Shown: positions 61,696 through 64,000 of the stretch, in pieces
How the letters are laid out: each line of letters opens with the position of its first letter
Position numbering within the stretch: position 1 is the first letter of the stretch
NCBI RefSeq assembly: GCF_031583595.1
Contig: NZ_CP134145.1
Coordinates: forward strand, 2,418,001 to 2,482,000
Length of the DNA stretch: 64,000 nucleotides
Direction: 5' to 3'
From: Thalassotalea psychrophila
GTDB taxonomy: Bacteria; Pseudomonadota; Gammaproteobacteria; Enterobacterales; Alteromonadaceae
Notes under the pieces: model-generated
The model's input: the letters and a program-made list of their open reading frames with translations, nothing else
What the model was told of the DNA's origin: nothing
Databases searched by the model: none
Translations under genes and position numbers: made by a program

Positions 61696-63096
61696 TTAGT
61701 AATCAGCATTATTCGGTGTACGTGGGAAAGGGATCACGTCACGAACGTTTTGCATGCCTGTTGCATAAACAACTAAACGTTCAAAGCCTAAGCCAAAACC
61801 AGCATGAGGAACAGTGCCGTAACGACGTAAGTCGCGGTACCAACTGTAATCAGCCTTGTCTAAGCCCATTTCACCTAAACGCATATCAAGTACATCTAAA
61901 CGTTCTTCACGTTGTGCGCCACCAATGATCTCACCGATACCTGGCGCAAGTACATCCATAGCAGCAACTGTTTTACCATCATCATTTAAACGCATGTAAA
62001 AAGCTTTAATGTCTTTCGGGTAATTCATTAATACCAGTGGACCTTTAACATGCTCTTCAGCAAGGTAACGTTCGTGTTCTGAATTTAAATCTACACCCCA
62101 TTCAACTTTGTTTTCAAATTTCTTACCACATTTTTGTAAGATATCGATAGCATCGGTGTAATCCATACGCACAAAGTCTGAATCGACTACTGATTGCAAA
62201 CGGTCAATAACGGTTTTATCAACTCGTTGTTGGAAGAAAGCCATGTCATCTGGGCGTTCTTTTAAAACAGCTTTAAATACATAACGTAACATTTCTTCAG
62301 CAAGTGTAGCTGCATCGCCTAAATCAGCAAAGGCAATTTCAGGCTCCATCATCCAAAACTCTGCTAAATGACGTGAAGTATTTGAATTTTCAGCACGGAA
62401 TGTAGGACCAAAGGTATAAACCTTAGACATGGCACAGGCTAGCGTTTCAGCGTTAAGCTGACCAGATACCGTTAGGAATGTTTCTTTACCGAAAAAATCT
62501 TCGGTGTAATCAACTGCACCTTTATCATCACGAGGTAAGTTTTCTAAATCTAACGTACTTACACGGAACATTTCACCTGCACCTTCGGTATCAGACCCAG
62601 TAATTAGAGGCGTGCTGATCCAGAAGTAACCTTTTTCATGCATGAAGCGATGAATAGCTTGCGCTAAACAGTTACGAACGCGAGTTACGGCGCCGCCTAT
62701 ATTAGTGCGATTACGTAAATGAGCTTGTTCACGTAAAAATTCAATTGAATGACGTTTTGCCGCCATTGGGTAAGTATCTGGGTCTTCAACAAAACCAAGT
62801 ACTTCAACATTCGTCGCTTGAATTTCAAACGATTGACCTTTACCCATAGACTCAACAAGCGTACCGGTTACAGAAACTGATGCCCCAGTAGTTAATTTTA
62901 AAACTTCTTCTTCATAATTATTCAAATCACTTGGCACAACTGCTTGAATAGGATCGAAACACGAACCATCGTGAATAGCTAAAAAGGAAATACCGGCTTT
63001 AGAGTCACGGCGGGTTCTGATCCAACCCTTTACTGTCACTGTTTCGCCAACAGCTGATTTACCCGCTAGGGCATCAGTAATTGCAGTAAATGTCAT
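61696..63096 (-). CDS. asnS: Asparaginyl-tRNA synthetase
   Basis: A 466-residue class II synthetase closely following E. coli AsnS. It has an N-terminal OB-fold anticodon domain ([20 protein letters not shown]), motif 2 ([20 protein letters not shown]) and motif 3 ([10 protein letters not shown]). It charges tRNA(Asn). The ATG at 63096 is chosen over the one at 63108 because GAGGTC lies 6 bases upstream of it and the resulting N-terminus matches the family. It is monocistronic. Confidence 0.96.
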   Translation of the reverse strand: MTFTAITDALAGKSAVGETVTVKGWIRTRRDSKAGISFLAIHDGSCFDPIQAVVPSDLNNYEEEVLKLTTGASVSVTGTLVESMGKGQSFEIQATNVEVLGFVEDPDTYPMAAKRHSIEFLREQAHLRNRTNIGGAVTRVRNCLAQAIHRFMHEKGYFWISTPLITGSDTEGAGEMFRVSTLDLENLPRDDKGAVDYTEDFFGKETFLTVSGQLNAETLACAMSKVYTFGPTFRAENSNTSRHLAEFWMMEPEIAFADLGDAATLAEEMLRYVFKAVLKERPDDMAFFQQRVDKTVIDRLQSVVDSDFVRMDYTDAIDILQKCGKKFENKVEWGVDLNSEHERYLAEEHVKGPLVLMNYPKDIKAFYMRLNDDGKTVAAMDVLAPGIGEIIGGAQREERLDVLDMRLGEMGLDKADYSWYRDLRRYGTVPHAGFGLGFERLVVYATGMQNVRDVIPFPRTPNNADY

Positions 63097-63227
63097 TATT
63101 GACCTCATTTTATTTGAATAATTAATAGATTAATAAACGCATTTTAAAAATATGCGCTTTTTGAATGGGTGTATTTTACCTAGGCTAAAATTAGACTCAA
63201 GCAATACTTACTTTAATACACCAATTA

Positions 63228-63492
63228 ATACCAAATCCATTAAATAATTGCTCATTTAGCGAGAATTAAAAGGTTTATATACAAGGCATTGATTGCAGAT
63301 AATGGTAATTCCCTTGTCAAAATTAATAACGCAGTAGATAAGCCTTTTAAACTCGCCCTTTGGGAACTTGTATTAGCAATGATAACTGCGCCAAATTTGT
63401 TTAATATAGAATAACTAAATCAAATAAATTTGGCTTGTTCTCCCTACTAATACATAGTTCTAAATTGATCAATTATTTAATGGAGTTGGTAT
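63228..63492. mobile_element. MITE-like element with 23-bp terminal inverted repeats
   Basis: The 265-bp element starts with ATACCAAATCCATTAAATAA (then TTG) and ends with the complement of ATACCAACTCCATTAAATAA (then TTG): 22 of 23 positions match. It has no coding capacity and fills most of the asnS-bioA gap. The terminal ATACCAA is shared with the element at 18358-18568. The remaining asnS-bioA flanks (63097-63227, 63493-63529) show no other feature. Confidence 0.78.
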
Positions 63493-63529
63493 AATACCTT
63501 AAACAGGCTTATTTTAACGTTTGTTTATT

Positions 63530-64000
63530 TTATTTATTAAAAAGATCATCACAATCAATGATTTTAGCCATTGCCGTGGTTAATTTATATAATTCGTCTC
63601 GGCTAATCACAAACGGTGGCATTATATAAATAAGCTTGCCGAAAGGTCTGATCCAAACACCAAGTTCAACAAATTTCTTTTGAATGTTTGCCATGTTCAC
63701 CGAATACTTAGCTTCTATTACGCCAATAGCACCAAGCACTCGAACATTCTCAACATTTCTATTAGTAGCTAACGGTAAAAGTTCGGTTTTTAATTGTGCT
63801 TCAATATTACTTACTTGGCTTTGCCAGTCATTGTTAACAAGTAAATCTAAACTAGCATTTGCCGCGGCGCAGGCTAGTGGGTTGCCCATAAACGTAGGGC
63901 CATGCATAAACACACCAGCTTCTCCTTCACTGATGATTGTAGCCACATGTTCAGTACATAGTGTTGCTGCAAGTGTAAGATAACCTCCAGTTAATGCCTT
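63530..64000 (-). CDS. bioA: Adenosylmethionine-8-amino-7-oxononanoate aminotransferase, 5' part beyond the window
   Basis: The C-terminal 156 residues of BioA run off the window's right edge. The first residues visible ([20 protein letters not shown]) match the PLP-lysine segment of BioA, and the first Lys is the expected Schiff-base residue. [20 protein letters not shown] is a BioA signature. It makes 7,8-diaminopelargonic acid in biotin synthesis. The apparent start at 63946 is an internal GTG. Other bio genes should lie to the right, but cannot be seen. Confidence 0.95.
   Translation of the reverse strand, partial: KALTGGYLTLAATLCTEHVATIISEGEAGVFMHGPTFMGNPLACAAANASLDLLVNNDWQSQVSNIEAQLKTELLPLATNRNVENVRVLGAIGVIEAKYSVNMANIQKKFVELGVWIRPFGKLIYIMPPFVISRDELYKLTTAMAKIIDCDDLFNK

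Noticed and set aside
61680-61928. Plus-strand frame opposite the end of asnS
   Set aside because: It is a shadow of the conserved C-terminal asnS sequence with no ribosome site.

Overview
The window is AT-rich chromosomal DNA of a marine gammaproteobacterium of the Alteromonadales type, most like Colwelliaceae (Colwellia or Thalassotalea). The evidence is the gene content: a HexR-controlled Entner-Doudoroff operon, a long GapB-type GAPDH, a riboswitch-controlled thiamine TonB receptor with PnuT, FabA, DUF3466 and DUF349 proteins, and tandem arrays of identical tRNA genes. The genus is an inference. No phage, plasmid, CRISPR or recognised defence genes are visible.

Region 1 (1-15.4 kb) is an accessory catabolic and regulatory region. 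It has a partial TetR regulator, two LysR regulators, a secreted glycine-zipper protein, an exported sulfatase divergent from its LysR across a clear inverted-repeat operator, a flavodoxin-like reductase and a bile-acid:sodium-symporter-family transporter. A minus-strand set follows: aldehyde dehydrogenase, GMC alcohol dehydrogenase and acyl-CoA synthetase. It is flanked by two AraC regulators and an alpha-methylacyl-CoA racemase. Read together, these suggest desulfation, uptake, oxidation of a primary alcohol to the acid, CoA activation and epimerisation of a 2-methyl branch. This is the best candidate here for an undescribed pathway.

Region 2 (15.4-30 kb) is housekeeping: three initiator tRNA genes plus a decayed fourth, rlmKL, a glutaredoxin-like gene, uup, a DUF3466 protein, fabA, a small ribbon-helix-helix-like protein, uvrY-uvrC-pgsA, then eight tRNA genes (Gly x4, Cys, Leu x3) with a decayed Leu remnant, a DUF4136 lipoprotein and hinT. 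Small non-coding elements with terminal inverted repeats lie between rlmKL and the glutaredoxin gene and between uvrC and pgsA.

Region 3 (29.8-36 kb) is a thiamine salvage operon: TPP riboswitch, TonB receptor, YkoF-like thiamine-binding protein, PnuT and a thiamine-kinase-like protein. A LytS/LytTR-type two-component pair follows.

Region 4 (36-50.6 kb) gathers central carbon metabolism: pfkA, pyk and hexR on the minus strand, then zwf-pgl-edd-glk-eda on the plus strand behind a HexR-type palindrome. After these come gapA (minus), gnd, msrB and a second, long GAPDH. Related TGTAA/TTACA palindromes lie upstream of zwf, gapA and gnd.

Region 5 (50.6-64 kb) has a thioredoxin-like protein, an M14 carboxypeptidase, an alanine/glycine:cation symporter, a zinc-ribbon/DUF1315/DUF349 operon, sppA, a DoxX-family protein, a nitroreductase, ybaK, asnS, another small inverted-repeat element and the C-terminal part of bioA running off the end.
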